From positions 1-12,295 of the forward strand of contig WQUQ01000169.1 of NCBI GenBank assembly GCA_009782025.1: a DNA stretch of 12,295 nucleotides. The letters run 5' to 3'. A program made the translations under genes and the position numbers. The stretch comes from Desulfobulbus sp. (GTDB lineage Bacteria > Pseudomonadota > Gammaproteobacteria > Burkholderiales > Rhodocyclaceae). This document shows, one piece after another, positions 5,596 to 12,295 of this stretch; positions within the stretch are counted from its first letter, which is position 1; every line of letters begins with the position of its first letter. A model generated the notes under the pieces. It made no database searches. It was not told the DNA's origin and saw only the letters and a program-made list of their open reading frames with translations.

Positions 5596-8500
5596 GCGGA
5601 TCTTCCTTCTTCTTTCTGTGCTTCCCGTCGCGGCGGCACGGGCGCGAAATAGCCGACCACCAGCAGCAAGACGCCGACCGAGATGAACGAAATGATGCGG
5701 AACAAGCCGCCGCGCTCCGCCAGGTCGACAAAGAACAACTTCCCCACCACCACGCCCATCAACAGCGCGCCCGCCAGCCACAGCGCGCGCGACCGCCGCC
5801 CGTGGCCGAGCGCCATCGCGCCGACGCCGCACAGCGCCCAGGTGATCGCCAGCGCGGCCTGCACCAGCCGGGCGTCGTAGAGCGCGGCGAAGTTCCATTC
5901 GACGCCCGCATAGTGATGGCAGGCGCGCAGCACCGTGGCGGTGAGAATCGCCAGCCCGGTCAACCCCATGACGGTGTGCCCGGCCCGTGGCGGCAACTGG
6001 CGCAGCAGTGCGCTCGCCGGTAGGGCGCGCCACCACAGCGCAACGGCGAACAAGGCGAGCCACAGCATCAGTTCGAGCGGATTGAGCAGCGGCACGTAAG
6101 GCAGCGGCGCGGCGTCGCCGGCGCTGCCCGCGTTGGCGAGCCAGACCCAGAGGCCGAGGCCCACCGCCACCGGCAAGGCGGCAACTTCGAGGTAACTGGC
6201 GCGATACGCCGCGAGCGGCCAGCGCGCCGCCAGGAGGCGCGAGCGCAGCGCCCACAGCGCCAGCGCCGGTACGAGCGCCCAGCCGAGCAGCGGCCAGGCC
6301 GACCAGGCATCGCCCAGGCGGCCGAATTGCCATTGGCACTCACGCGCCGCGAGCAGCAGGAACAGCCAGAAGCCGGCGACATGGAAAACCGCCAGCGCCT
6401 TGTCGGCAAACCATTGCCGTTGTAACCACAGCAGGCGCAGATGCCACGCCAGGGCCAGCGGCCAGGCCAGCCAGCCCCAGGCGCGGGAAGGCGCGAAACC
6501 CGCCGGATCGGCGAGGTTCAAACCGAACAGCGCAACCAGGGCCAGGCCCGGCAGGGTGGCCAGGGTGGCCTGACCGAGTTGCCGCCAGTCGCGCCGCCGG
6601 GCGATCAACGCGGCGAACGCCGAAGTCAGCAGCAGCGCCGCGATGAAGGCCGCCGGTTGCGCCGCGTCGAGGCCGTTGCCGATCAATACGGCGCTGATTT
6701 CATTGAGCATTCCGGCCAGCCACCAGAACAACCCCCAGATCACCGGCAGCCACAACACGGCGGGCTGCGCGCACCAGCGGTTGAGCCAGCGCGGCCCGGA
6801 TGTCTGGCCAGCGGCCCGCCGCGCTTCGCCGCGCAGCCAATCCCCGGCCAGCAAGGCGGCCAGGCCCAACACCACCGGCGTCCAGAAACCCAGGCTGGCA
6901 AAGGCCGCTCCCGCCGTTTCGGCCTCTGGCGCGGCGATCGACATCGCCGCCGCGATCACGTGCAGCAGCCCGGCAAACAGCGCCAGCGGCAGGTGCGCCA
7001 GACGCAACGCCAGCCAGAGCGCCACCAGTGCGCTCAAGGGCCACAGCAGCGCGGCCTGCGCCAGATTGAGCTGGAACAGCGAAGCCAGATGCAGCAGGCC
7101 GACGCCAGCCAGCGTGCCAACGATCTGCACCGGCGTCCACGCCGGCGGCGCGGCCCGCGACAGCATGGCGCGCTGCCCCTGCCACATCGACCACACGGCG
7201 CAGCCGAGCACATTCAGCGCGATCAGGCCGGCGGCCAGCGCGCCCGGCCAGCCCGCATCCAGCACCTGCCCGCCGTCGCCGCGATGCAGCGTGGCGATGA
7301 AGCTCGCCACCGCCAGCGCCTGCATGCCGTAGCTCACCGGCGTCAGCGCCCCCAGCGCCAAGCGCGCCGCCACCGCAAACGCCGCCGACGCCAGCAGCGC
7401 CGTGCCCGCCGCCGCCCACATCGGCGTGAACCCTTGCCAGGGCAGCAAAGTCAGCGCCGCCATGCCGAGCCAGGGCAGCGCGCGCCCGGCCAGCCCTTCC
7501 CAGTCATCGCCCTCGTCGAACCTGGCGCGATGTTGAACGCCCCAGATGACAAACACGCTGACCGCCAGCAGCGCCGGCCCGATGGTTGATCCTTGCAGCA
7601 GCGGCTGCCCGGCCAGATCATCGACGCGCAAATCCTGCAACAGCTTCCACACCGCGCCCGCCAGCACCACGAAGGCGAAGGCCCGCGCATACACCCGCTG
7701 CTGGCGCGCGCCGAGCCAGTACATGCCGGCCGCCTCCACCGCCCAGGCCGCGCCCGTCCATTTGCCTTCGAGGCCGAGCGGAATCGCCAGCGTGGCGAAA
7801 ATCACGCCGACGATGGCATACGCCTCGGCCAGCAGCTTGAGGCCCGCCGGCTGGGTGGCGAACACGATCCGCCCGAGCAGCAGATAGAAGGCGGCCAGCG
7901 CCAGCGCCGAGAACGCCGCGCCATATTCCGGCCAGGGCCGCATCAGCAGGTACTGCATGCCGAAGGCCACCATCGGCGCGCCGAACACCAGCGCGCTATC
8001 GACCCGGCCCGCCCGGCGCAGCGTCCGCAGCGCCCGCTCGGCCAGGGGTTGCGCGGCATCGGCCGGCGCCTCGAACAGCGTGCGGCGGGCAAACAACAGG
8101 CCGATGGCGGTAAACAGCAGAAAGAAAACGATCAGAAAAGGCTGCGCGATACCGTACTGGTCATCGGTATAAAACTGCCGCGCCCAGCCCGCCGCCAGCG
8201 TGAAGGTGCCGACGAAGCCGATCAGGTTGAGCAGCCGCCAGGCCTTGAACCAGGCGATCAGCGCGATGCCCAGATCGAGCACCAGCAGATAGCTGAACAA
8301 GGCCAGCGGCCGGTTTTCGCCGGTCGACGCCAGCACCGGCGCGGCGAAACCTTCGAGCGCCGCGACGATCGCCAGCACGGGGGCGTTCTGCAACACCGCC
8401 AGCGCCGCGCTCAACACCGCCACCGCGAACAGCAGCGTGAAACCCGCCGGCGCGGGCAGCAGTTCGTGCCACTTCATCGCCGCCAGCGTCGTCAGATAGA

Positions 8501-9317
8501 AAACGCCGACGCCCGCCCCCTGAAGCGCCAGCGCATAATCGGCGCGCTTTTTGCGCAGCGCCCAGCCCAGCGCCAGCAGCGCCGCCCCGGCCAGCGCCAC
8601 GCCGGCGTAGCGCAATTCGAGCGGCACCGTGACGCGCTCGGCGGTGTAGCGCAGCAAAAAGGCCAGGCCGAGAAACAGAATCAACACGCCGAGTTTGACG
8701 AGCAGATTGCCGCCAAAGATGAAATTGGCCATCGGTGCCGGCAAGCGCTCGCGCCACGGGATCGGCGGCGGCGGTATAAATGGCTTGGGCGGCGGTTTGC
8801 TGATTTGTGGCGCGGGCGGCGGCTCGGCGGCCTCTGCCGCCAGATTCTCGGCGACCGGGGCGGGCGGCTCACCCTGGAACGCCTCCAGCTCGACCATCAA
8901 CTCGTCGAGCGGCGGCGTAACCGGGGCCGGCGCGGCGGCGGGAAGCGTCAACTGCGCCGCCACCGCTACCGGCTCGGCCCGCGCGGGTTCGGGCCGTATT
9001 TCAGGTTGGATTTTGGGCGGCGTGGCCGCAGCCGCCTCCACCCATGCCTCGGGATCCGCCCAAACGGCATCTTCACGCCCCTGCTCCAGCGCCCCGACCC
9101 GTTGCTCCAGTTCGGCGACGCGCTGTTTCAAGCGGCGCATCTCGGCAGCGCCCTCGGATTCCCCCGGCTGCGGCGCGGCCCGGGTTTTGCCGCCGAACAT
9201 CTGCGGCAAAACCCAGGCGCTCAGCGCCGCCAGGAGCAGCGCCGCGACCGGGCCGGAAGACATCATCGCCGCCAGAGCCAAACCCACCACGGCGCCGAGA
9301 ATACGAAGCCACACCAT
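5592..9317 (-). CDS. DUF2339 giant polytopic membrane protein
   Basis: A 1241-aa inner-membrane protein of unknown function. Residues 4-36 are a hydrophobic hairpin. About 57-80 is a short coiled coil (RRLKQRVAELEQRVGALEQG). About 99-190 is proline- and alanine-rich, ending in PPPPIPWRERLP. From 207 to near the end lies a dense array of transmembrane helices, starting VKLGVLILFLGLAFLLRYTA and closing with GKLFFVDLAERGGLFRIISF, both typical of DUF2339. I chose ATG 9317 with GGGGAGG upstream over an in-frame TTG at 9359 that has no Shine-Dalgarno. Its last 4 nt overlap the DUF3999 gene, so the products are probably made together and may form one complex. It is very Ala/Leu/Trp-rich. No catalytic motif is visible. 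Confidence 0.9.
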   Translation of the reverse strand: MVWLRILGAVVGLALAAMMSSGPVAALLLAALSAWVLPQMFGGKTRAAPQPGESEGAAEMRRLKQRVAELEQRVGALEQGREDAVWADPEAWVEAAAATPPKIQPEIRPEPARAEPVAVAAQLTLPAAAPAPVTPPLDELMVELEAFQGEPPAPVAENLAAEAAEPPPAPQISKPPPKPFIPPPPIPWRERLPAPMANFIFGGNLLVKLGVLILFLGLAFLLRYTAERVTVPLELRYAGVALAGAALLALGWALRKKRADYALALQGAGVGVFYLTTLAAMKWHELLPAPAGFTLLFAVAVLSAALAVLQNAPVLAIVAALEGFAAPVLASTGENRPLALFSYLLVLDLGIALIAWFKAWRLLNLIGFVGTFTLAAGWARQFYTDDQYGIAQPFLIVFFLLFTAIGLLFARRTLFEAPADAAQPLAERALRTLRRAGRVDSALVFGAPMVAFGMQYLLMRPWPEYGAAFSALALAAFYLLLGRIVFATQPAGLKLLAEAYAIVGVIFATLAIPLGLEGKWTGAAWAVEAAGMYWLGARQQRVYARAFAFVVLAGAVWKLLQDLRVDDLAGQPLLQGSTIGPALLAVSVFVIWGVQHRARFDEGDDWEGLAGRALPWLGMAALTLLPWQGFTPMWAAAGTALLASAAFAVAARLALGALTPVSYGMQALAVASFIATLHRGDGGQVLDAGWPGALAAGLIALNVLGCAVWSMWQGQRAMLSRAAPPAWTPVQIVGTLAGVGLLHLASLFQLNLAQAALLWPLSALVALWLALRLAHLPLALFAGLLHVIAAAMSIAAPEAETAGAAFASLGFWTPVVLGLAALLAGDWLRGEARRAAGQTSGPRWLNRWCAQPAVLWLPVIWGLFWWLAGMLNEISAVLIGNGLDAAQPAAFIAALLLTSAFAALIARRRDWRQLGQATLATLPGLALVALFGLNLADPAGFAPSRAWGWLAWPLALAWHLRLLWLQRQWFADKALAVFHVAGFWLFLLLAARECQWQFGRLGDAWSAWPLLGWALVPALALWALRSRLLAARWPLAAYRASYLEVAALPVAVGLGLWVWLANAGSAGDAAPLPYVPLLNPLELMLWLALFAVALWWRALPASALLRQLPPRAGHTVMGLTGLAILTATVLRACHHYAGVEWNFAALYDARLVQAALAITWALCGVGAMALGHGRRSRALWLAGALLMGVVVGKLFFVDLAERGGLFRIISFISVGVLLLVVGYFAPVPPRREAQKEEGRSA

Positions 9318-9342
9318 CGCTACGCCCTCCCCGTTTTCTTGT

Positions 9343-9384
9343 CCGGCCAACGCGGTCAACTCGATGACTGACGGCGTTGGCCGG
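9343..9384. repeat. 42-nt long inverted repeat between DUF2339 and the gcv promoter
   Basis: CCGGCCAACGC (9343-9353) is exactly complementary to GCGTTGGCCGG (9374-9384). After one mismatch, GTCA (9355-9358) also pairs with TGAC (9369-9372), leaving a 10-nt loop. Next to it are two perfect palindromes, GATTGCAATC (9386-9395) and GTTTAAAC (9402-9409). It lies in the DUF2339 leader, 26 nt upstream of the ATG. It has no flanking T-run that would make it a terminator. Confidence 0.7.
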
Positions 9385-9465
9385 TGATTGCAATCTTTTC
9401 AGTTTAAACGCGACACCCCGATCGGCAGAATGGAAATCGCTGCTGGCCTTGCCTGGCGCGGCCGG

Positions 9466-9494
9466 TTGCCACCATCCGGCCACCCCGCTATAGT
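9466..9494 (+). promoter_or_regulatory. Sigma-70-like promoter of the glycine riboswitch / gcvT
   Basis: TTGCCA (9466-9471) and TATAGT (9489-9494) are 17 nt apart, each one base from consensus. The predicted transcription start is about 9501, so the first riboswitch helix (from 9502) begins almost at the RNA 5' end. Confidence 0.72.
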
Positions 9495-9501
9495 GCCTGC
9501 C

Positions 9502-9666
9502 GTTCCGTGGGAGAGCGCAGTGACCGACTGCCACCGAAGGCGCAATTTCACCCGAAAACGCTCAGGCAAAAGGACCGCGGAACAGGGGCGCAAGCCCAAA
9601 AACTCTGGAGAGCGGCGTCGACAGCGCCCACCGATGGGGCAAATCTCTCAGGTAGCGAGGACAGAG
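9502..9666 (+). ncRNA. Tandem glycine riboswitch
   Basis: Two glycine aptamers lie in tandem. Aptamer 1 (9502-9583) is closed by a 9-bp P1 (9502-9510 with 9575-9583, one G-U pair) and has the hallmark GGGAGAGC, CCACCGAAGG and CTCAGGCAAAAGGACCG. Aptamer 2 (9603-9666) has P1 9603-9607 with 9662-9666, and GGAGAGCGG, CCCACCGATGGGGC and CTCTCAGGTAGCGAGGACAG. The linker 9584-9602 contains a small GGG/CCC hairpin. Such RNAs normally switch on glycine cleavage genes when glycine is abundant. Here gcvT begins 86 nt downstream, in agreement. Confidence 0.95.
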
Positions 9667-9707
9667 GGGTGAAATGCAAGAAGAATTTCTTTCATTTCGC
9701 CCCTTTT
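9666..9707 (+). terminator. Intrinsic terminator / expression platform of the glycine riboswitch
   Basis: GGGGTGAAATG (9666-9676) pairs with CATTTCGCCCC (9693-9703): 11 bp with one G-U. After one mismatch a further 5 bp (9678-9682 with 9687-9691) close on a GAAT loop. TTTT follows at 9704-9707. Its first base is the last base of aptamer 2's P1, so the two structures abut and may compete. Premature termination when glycine is low is the expected logic; the exact anti-terminator is not resolved. Confidence 0.75.
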
Positions 9708-9721
9708 CCGTTTCCAGAACT

Positions 9722-9737
9722 GGCTTTCAATAAAGCC
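9722..9737 (+). promoter_or_regulatory. Small hairpin just upstream of the gcvT ribosome-binding site
   Basis: GGCTTT (9722-9727) pairs perfectly with AAAGCC (9732-9737) across CAAT. It ends 3 nt before the gcvT Shine-Dalgarno AAAGGA (9741-9746), which is 5 nt from ATG 9752. It may affect ribosome access; the function is inferred. Confidence 0.4.
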
Positions 9738-9751
9738 TGCAAAGGATTGAT

Positions 9752-10852
9752 ATGCTGAAGAAAACCGTGCTCAACGCCGCCCATCGCGCGCTCGATGCCC
9801 GAATGGTCGATTTCGGCGGCTGGGATATGCCGGTCAATTACGGCTCGCAGATCGAGGAACACCATGCGGTGCGCAAGGACTGCGGCATGTTCGACGTTTC
9901 GCACATGTGCCCGGTCGATCTGACCGGCGCCGATTGCCGGCCCTTTCTATCGCGGCTGCTCGCCAACGACGTCGCCAGACTGACGACGCCGGGCAAGGCG
10001 CTGTATTCGGCGATGTTGAACGAGACCGGCGGCGTCATCGACGACCTGATCGTCTATTTCCTCGCCGCCACGCGCTTTCGCCTCGTCCTCAATGCCGGCA
10101 CGGCCGACAAGGATCTGGCCTGGATGCAGGCCAGGGCCGCCGCATGGCAGCACGACGTGAGCATTGTCCAGCGCCGCGAAGGCGACGGCGCGCTGGGCAT
10201 CATCGCCGTGCAGGGGCCGAACGCCCGCGCCAGGGTGGCGCAGGCGCTGCCCCAAGCCAAGGCGGTCATTGCCGACCTGAAACCCTTCTTCGCGGCGGAA
10301 GTCGGCCAATATTTCATCGCCAGCACCGGCTACACCGGCGAGGACGGCGTCGAGATCATGCTCCCCGCAGGCGAGGCCGAAGCCTTGTGGAACGCGCTCA
10401 AGGCCGCCGGCGTCGCACCCTGCGGCCTCGGCGCGCGCGACACGCTGCGCCTGGAGGCGGGCATGAATCTCTACGGTCAGGACATGGACGAAACCGTCTC
10501 GCCGCTCGACGCCGGCATGGCGTGGACGGTCGCCATGAAAGACGGACGCGATTTCGTCGGCAAGGCCGCACTGCTCGCCAACGGCCAGCAACAACAGTTT
10601 CTCGGCCTGATCCTGCGCGACAAAGGCGTGCTGCGCGGCCATCAGAAGGTCGTCACCGCCCACGGCGAGGGCGAAATCACCTCCGGCAGCTTCTCGCCGA
10701 CGCTGCAACGATCCATTGCGCTGGCCCGCCTGCCGCTCGGCGTGCGGGTCGGCGACAGCGTGGACGTTGAAATCCGGGACAAGCGCCTGAAAGCCACCGT
10801 GGTCATCCCCCCCTTCGTGCGCAACGGCAAGGTTTTGATCGCGGGCGTCTGA
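9752..10852 (+). CDS. gcvT: Glycine cleavage system T protein (aminomethyltransferase)
   Basis: A 366-aa cytosolic T protein. It transfers the methylene group from aminomethyl-lipoyl GcvH to tetrahydrofolate, releasing ammonia. Typical segments are visible in order: [16 protein letters not shown] (18-33), [13 protein letters not shown] (47-59), [15 protein letters not shown], the folate-region LNAGTADKD with its Asp, [26 protein letters not shown], and the C-terminal PPFVRNGK. Full length is 360-370 in the family. ATG 9752 has AAAGGA 5 nt upstream. Expression should be glycine-activated through the riboswitch immediately upstream. Unusually, its expected partner gcvH is not next: an 85-aa antitoxin and a PIN toxin lie between, so gcvT and gcvH are 879 nt apart. 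Confidence 0.97.
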   Translation: MLKKTVLNAAHRALDARMVDFGGWDMPVNYGSQIEEHHAVRKDCGMFDVSHMCPVDLTGADCRPFLSRLLANDVARLTTPGKALYSAMLNETGGVIDDLIVYFLAATRFRLVLNAGTADKDLAWMQARAAAWQHDVSIVQRREGDGALGIIAVQGPNARARVAQALPQAKAVIADLKPFFAAEVGQYFIASTGYTGEDGVEIMLPAGEAEALWNALKAAGVAPCGLGARDTLRLEAGMNLYGQDMDETVSPLDAGMAWTVAMKDGRDFVGKAALLANGQQQQFLGLILRDKGVLRGHQKVVTAHGEGEITSGSFSPTLQRSIALARLPLGVRVGDSVDVEIRDKRLKATVVIPPFVRNGKVLIAGV

Positions 10853-10955
10853 TCGCCTTGCCCGCGGCGGCATGACCCGCCTGCGCGCGAGAGTCGATAC
10901 CACCCTGTTAACATCTGATACAGTCCTGTCAAATTCAGCCATCAACGAGGACCCC

Positions 10956-11213
10956 ATGCCCAACATTCACCTGACTGACCCAATGCAGGAATACGTGCAG
11001 GGCCAGATTGCCTCCGGCGCTTACGCCAATCTGAGCGAAGTGGTGCGCGCCGGGATTCGTTTGCTGATGGAGAAGGAGACCGAACGCCAGTCCGGCGCGC
11101 TGCGGGCGGAGCGCCGCAGACGGGCAGCCGCGGGGCTGCGCGCCATGATGGAGAATGGCTCAGCGGTTTCGGACGCGGAATTGAAGGAACTGCGCGAGCA
11201 TGGCCGCCGCTGA
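10956..11213 (+). CDS. ParD-like ribbon-helix-helix antitoxin paired with a PIN toxin
   Basis: An 85-aa antitoxin. The N-terminal half is a ribbon-helix-helix of the ParD/CopG type: the strand NIHLTDPMQ, then AYANLSEVVRAGIRLL (22-37), clearly similar to residues 29-43 of the ParD at 3548. The C-terminal half is arginine-rich (RAERRRRAAAGLRAMM), then [14 protein letters not shown], and does not resemble the other ParD tail. ATG 10956 has AACGAGG at 10944-10950; an upstream in-frame ATG at 10872 would add 28 residues unlike any ParD and is rejected. The last 14 nt overlap the PIN toxin gene. It interrupts the gcvT-gcvH order. A small palindrome ACAGTCCTGT (10920-10929) upstream could be its operator. 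Confidence 0.9.
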   Translation: MPNIHLTDPMQEYVQGQIASGAYANLSEVVRAGIRLLMEKETERQSGALRAERRRRAAAGLRAMMENGSAVSDAELKELREHGRR

Positions 11214-11637
11214 TTTCGTCCTCGACAATTCCGTGGCGATGCGCTGGGCATTGCCGGACAGCAACAGCCCGGCGGTTCATGCTTACGCCGATGACGTACT
11301 GGGCAGGCTGGAAGGCGGCGAAACGGCGCTGGTGCCGAATCTGTGGTATGTGGAAGCGGTCAGCGTGCTGGTGCGAGCGGAGAAGAAGGGCTGGATCAGA
11401 GAGGCGCAGACGAACGGATTTCTGGTTTTTACCAACGCTCTGGAGATCGAGAAGGATGACAGCACGGCGGCCTCCGCCGTCGCGGCGCTGGTGCGCACGC
11501 ACGGGCTATCCGGTTATGACGCGGTGTACCTGGATTTGGCGCTTCGTTCCGGTTTGCCGTTGGCCACGGTCGATGAAGATTTGAGCAGGGCCGCCAAAGC
11601 GCTTGGCGTCTCCCTGTATCTTGGCGGCCCCGGATGA
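11200..11637 (+). CDS. PIN-domain toxin within the gcv locus
   Basis: A 145-aa predicted Mg-dependent ribonuclease toxin. PIN acidic residues: Asp9 in [11 protein letters not shown], Glu52 in [10 protein letters not shown], Asp107 in [11 protein letters not shown] and Asp125 in [12 protein letters not shown]. The DNSVAMRW start and [12 protein letters not shown] motif mark a PIN subgroup different from the toxin at 2725, although both encode 145 residues. ATG 11200 overlaps the antitoxin by 14 nt, so the pair is coupled. The active site looks intact. It lies between gcvT and gcvH on the same strand, so it could be read from the riboswitch promoter as well as its own. Cellular RNA target is unknown. 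Confidence 0.92.
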   Translation: MAAADFVLDNSVAMRWALPDSNSPAVHAYADDVLGRLEGGETALVPNLWYVEAVSVLVRAEKKGWIREAQTNGFLVFTNALEIEKDDSTAASAVAALVRTHGLSGYDAVYLDLALRSGLPLATVDEDLSRAAKALGVSLYLGGPG

Positions 11638-11731
11638 TTCGCTAACCCATGCCCCCAAACGGCTACTCCGAAGATCGAGACGAGACTTTTACAGCAAAAT
11701 TTCAACCCAGGCATTCAGACAGGAGAAAACC

Positions 11732-12118
11732 ATGTCCAACGTTCCCGCCCATCTCAAATACACCACCTCGCACGAATGGCTGTTGCAGAACGCCGACGGC
11801 AGCATCACCGTCGGCATTACCGATCATGCCCAGGAAGCCCTCGGCGATCTGGTTTTCGTCGAATTGCCGGCAGTCGGCGCGCATTTCGCGGCGGGGAAGG
11901 AAATCGCCGTCGTCGAATCGGTGAAGGCTGCCGCCGATGTTTACGCGCCTATCGCCGGTACGGTCGCCGAGGTCAACCAGGCGGTCGTCGACGCGCCGGA
12001 ATCCATCAATCAGGACGCCTATGCCGCCTGGCTGTTCAGGATCAAGCCGGGCAACGCGGGCGATCTCGCTGCCTTGCTCGACGCCGCCGCTTATCAGGCG
12101 GTTGCCGACGCGGCTTGA
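11732..12118 (+). CDS. gcvH: Glycine cleavage system H protein (lipoyl carrier)
   Basis: A 128-aa lipoyl-domain protein that shuttles the aminomethyl group from glycine decarboxylase (GcvP) to GcvT. The lipoylation site is Lys65 in [14 protein letters not shown]. The N-terminus has the family pattern YTTSHEWL, and the centre has [20 protein letters not shown]. Length is normal. ATG 11732 has a good Shine-Dalgarno AGGAG at 11721-11725 (6 nt spacing). It lies 94 nt downstream of the PIN toxin rather than directly after gcvT. No clear own promoter is seen in 11638-11731, though a weak AT-rich patch (around 11690-11702) could serve. GcvP is not in the window. Confidence 0.97.
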   Translation: MSNVPAHLKYTTSHEWLLQNADGSITVGITDHAQEALGDLVFVELPAVGAHFAAGKEIAVVESVKAAADVYAPIAGTVAEVNQAVVDAPESINQDAYAAWLFRIKPGNAGDLAALLDAAAYQAVADAA

Positions 12119-12135
12119 TAACCATCATCTCGTAG

Positions 12136-12197
12136 GGCGGGTCTTGACCCGCCGGTTCAACATCAAATTTGATTTTGGGCGGCGCGGGTCAAGACCC
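12136..12197. repeat. REP-like inverted repeat downstream of gcvH
   Basis: GGGTCTTGACCCGC (12139-12152) is exactly complementary to GCGGGTCAAGACCC (12184-12197), 31 nt apart. The left arm is itself in a perfect palindrome, GGCGGGTC/GACCCGCC (12136-12153). The loop contains the 12-nt palindrome ATCAAATTTGAT (12162-12173). This GGGCGGGTCTTGACCCGCC word is a familiar type of dispersed proteobacterial repeat. It may also stop or stabilise the gcvH transcript. Confidence 0.7.
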
Positions 12198-12233
12198 AAT
12201 ACGGTTCACTTAAGCACAATTACCTCTACAGTC

Positions 12234-12295
12234 ATGCTGCGCGTAGTCGCAGCATCCATGCGGTTTGTGGATTCTGCGTACTGCGACTTCGCGCA
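12234..12295. repeat. Second REP-like palindrome cluster at the window end
   Basis: ATGCTGCG (12234-12241) pairs with CGCAGCAT (12248-12255), loop CGTAGT. A related word set, GGATTCTGCGTACTGCGACTTCGCGCA in part (from about 12269), follows and runs off the edge at 12295. Two such units side by side suggest a BIME-like array. The rest of 12198-12295 shows no gene. Confidence 0.6.

Noticed and set aside
4417..5652. 411-codon plus-strand ORF opposite DUF3999
   Set aside because: Low-complexity Arg/Gly/Gln translation; an antisense shadow.
5596..6339. Upstream extension of the DUF3999 frame
   Set aside because: It adds 248 Arg/Ala-rich residues inside the DUF2339 gene; the signal peptide at ATG 5595 and the ATGA overlap fix the start.
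7593..9371. Long plus-strand ORF (592 codons) opposite DUF2339
   Set aside because: Arg/Gln-rich translation with no family features; it mirrors the GC-rich codon structure of the real minus-strand gene.
9947..10966. 339-codon minus-strand ORF opposite gcvT
   Set aside because: gcvT is certain on the plus strand; the antisense translation has no recognisable domain.
1..12295. CRISPR array, transposase, tRNA or rRNA genes
   Set aside because: No regularly spaced repeats, DDE-type proteins or RNA gene signatures were seen.

Overview
The window is GC-rich bacterial chromosome, most likely from a betaproteobacterium and perhaps Rhodocyclales-like. The evidence is the tight PHP phosphoesterase / YciO / M50 protease / trpS gene order, the betaproteobacterial flavour of GcvT (SHMC where many relatives have SHMG), and REP-like palindromic repeats. 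No marker gene allows a firmer placement. There are no rRNA, tRNA, CRISPR, transposase or phage genes.

Layout. Positions 1-2534 (minus strand) hold a four-gene operon read right to left: RNase AM-type PHP phosphoesterase, YciO-type Sua5/YrdC protein, M50 site-2-protease-like membrane protease, and the 5' end of trpS, which runs off the left edge. Gaps inside it are 2-6 nt. Positions 2541-2722 are a compact composite repeat directly upstream of that operon. Positions 2725-3379 (minus) are an AbrB/MazE-type antitoxin with a PIN toxin, and 3548-4089 (plus) are a ParD/ParE pair, divergent from it. Positions 4111-9317 (minus) are two coupled genes of unknown function: a 1241-aa polytopic DUF2339 membrane protein and a 494-aa secreted, membrane-anchored DUF3999 protein, sharing an ATGA overlap.

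Positions 9466-12118 (plus) are the glycine cleavage locus: a strong sigma-70-like promoter, a tandem glycine riboswitch, an intrinsic-terminator-like hairpin, gcvT, then an inserted two-gene toxin-antitoxin module, then gcvH. After gcvH, 12131-12295 is filled by palindromic REP-like repeats and no gene is visible; gcvP, if present, lies outside the window.

How it works together. Glycine sensed by the riboswitch should control gcvT transcription, and by read-through it could also reach the inserted toxin-antitoxin pair and gcvH. The inserted pair joins a ParD-like ribbon-helix-helix antitoxin to a PIN nuclease rather than to ParE. Its antitoxin head resembles that of the ParD at 3548, while the toxin-binding tail differs, suggesting module swapping. 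The DUF2339/DUF3999 pair is the best candidate for an undescribed system: an envelope assembly with a huge membrane array, a coiled-coil and proline-rich segment, and a periplasmic partner carrying a discoidin-like stretch and a CX4C cysteine pair.
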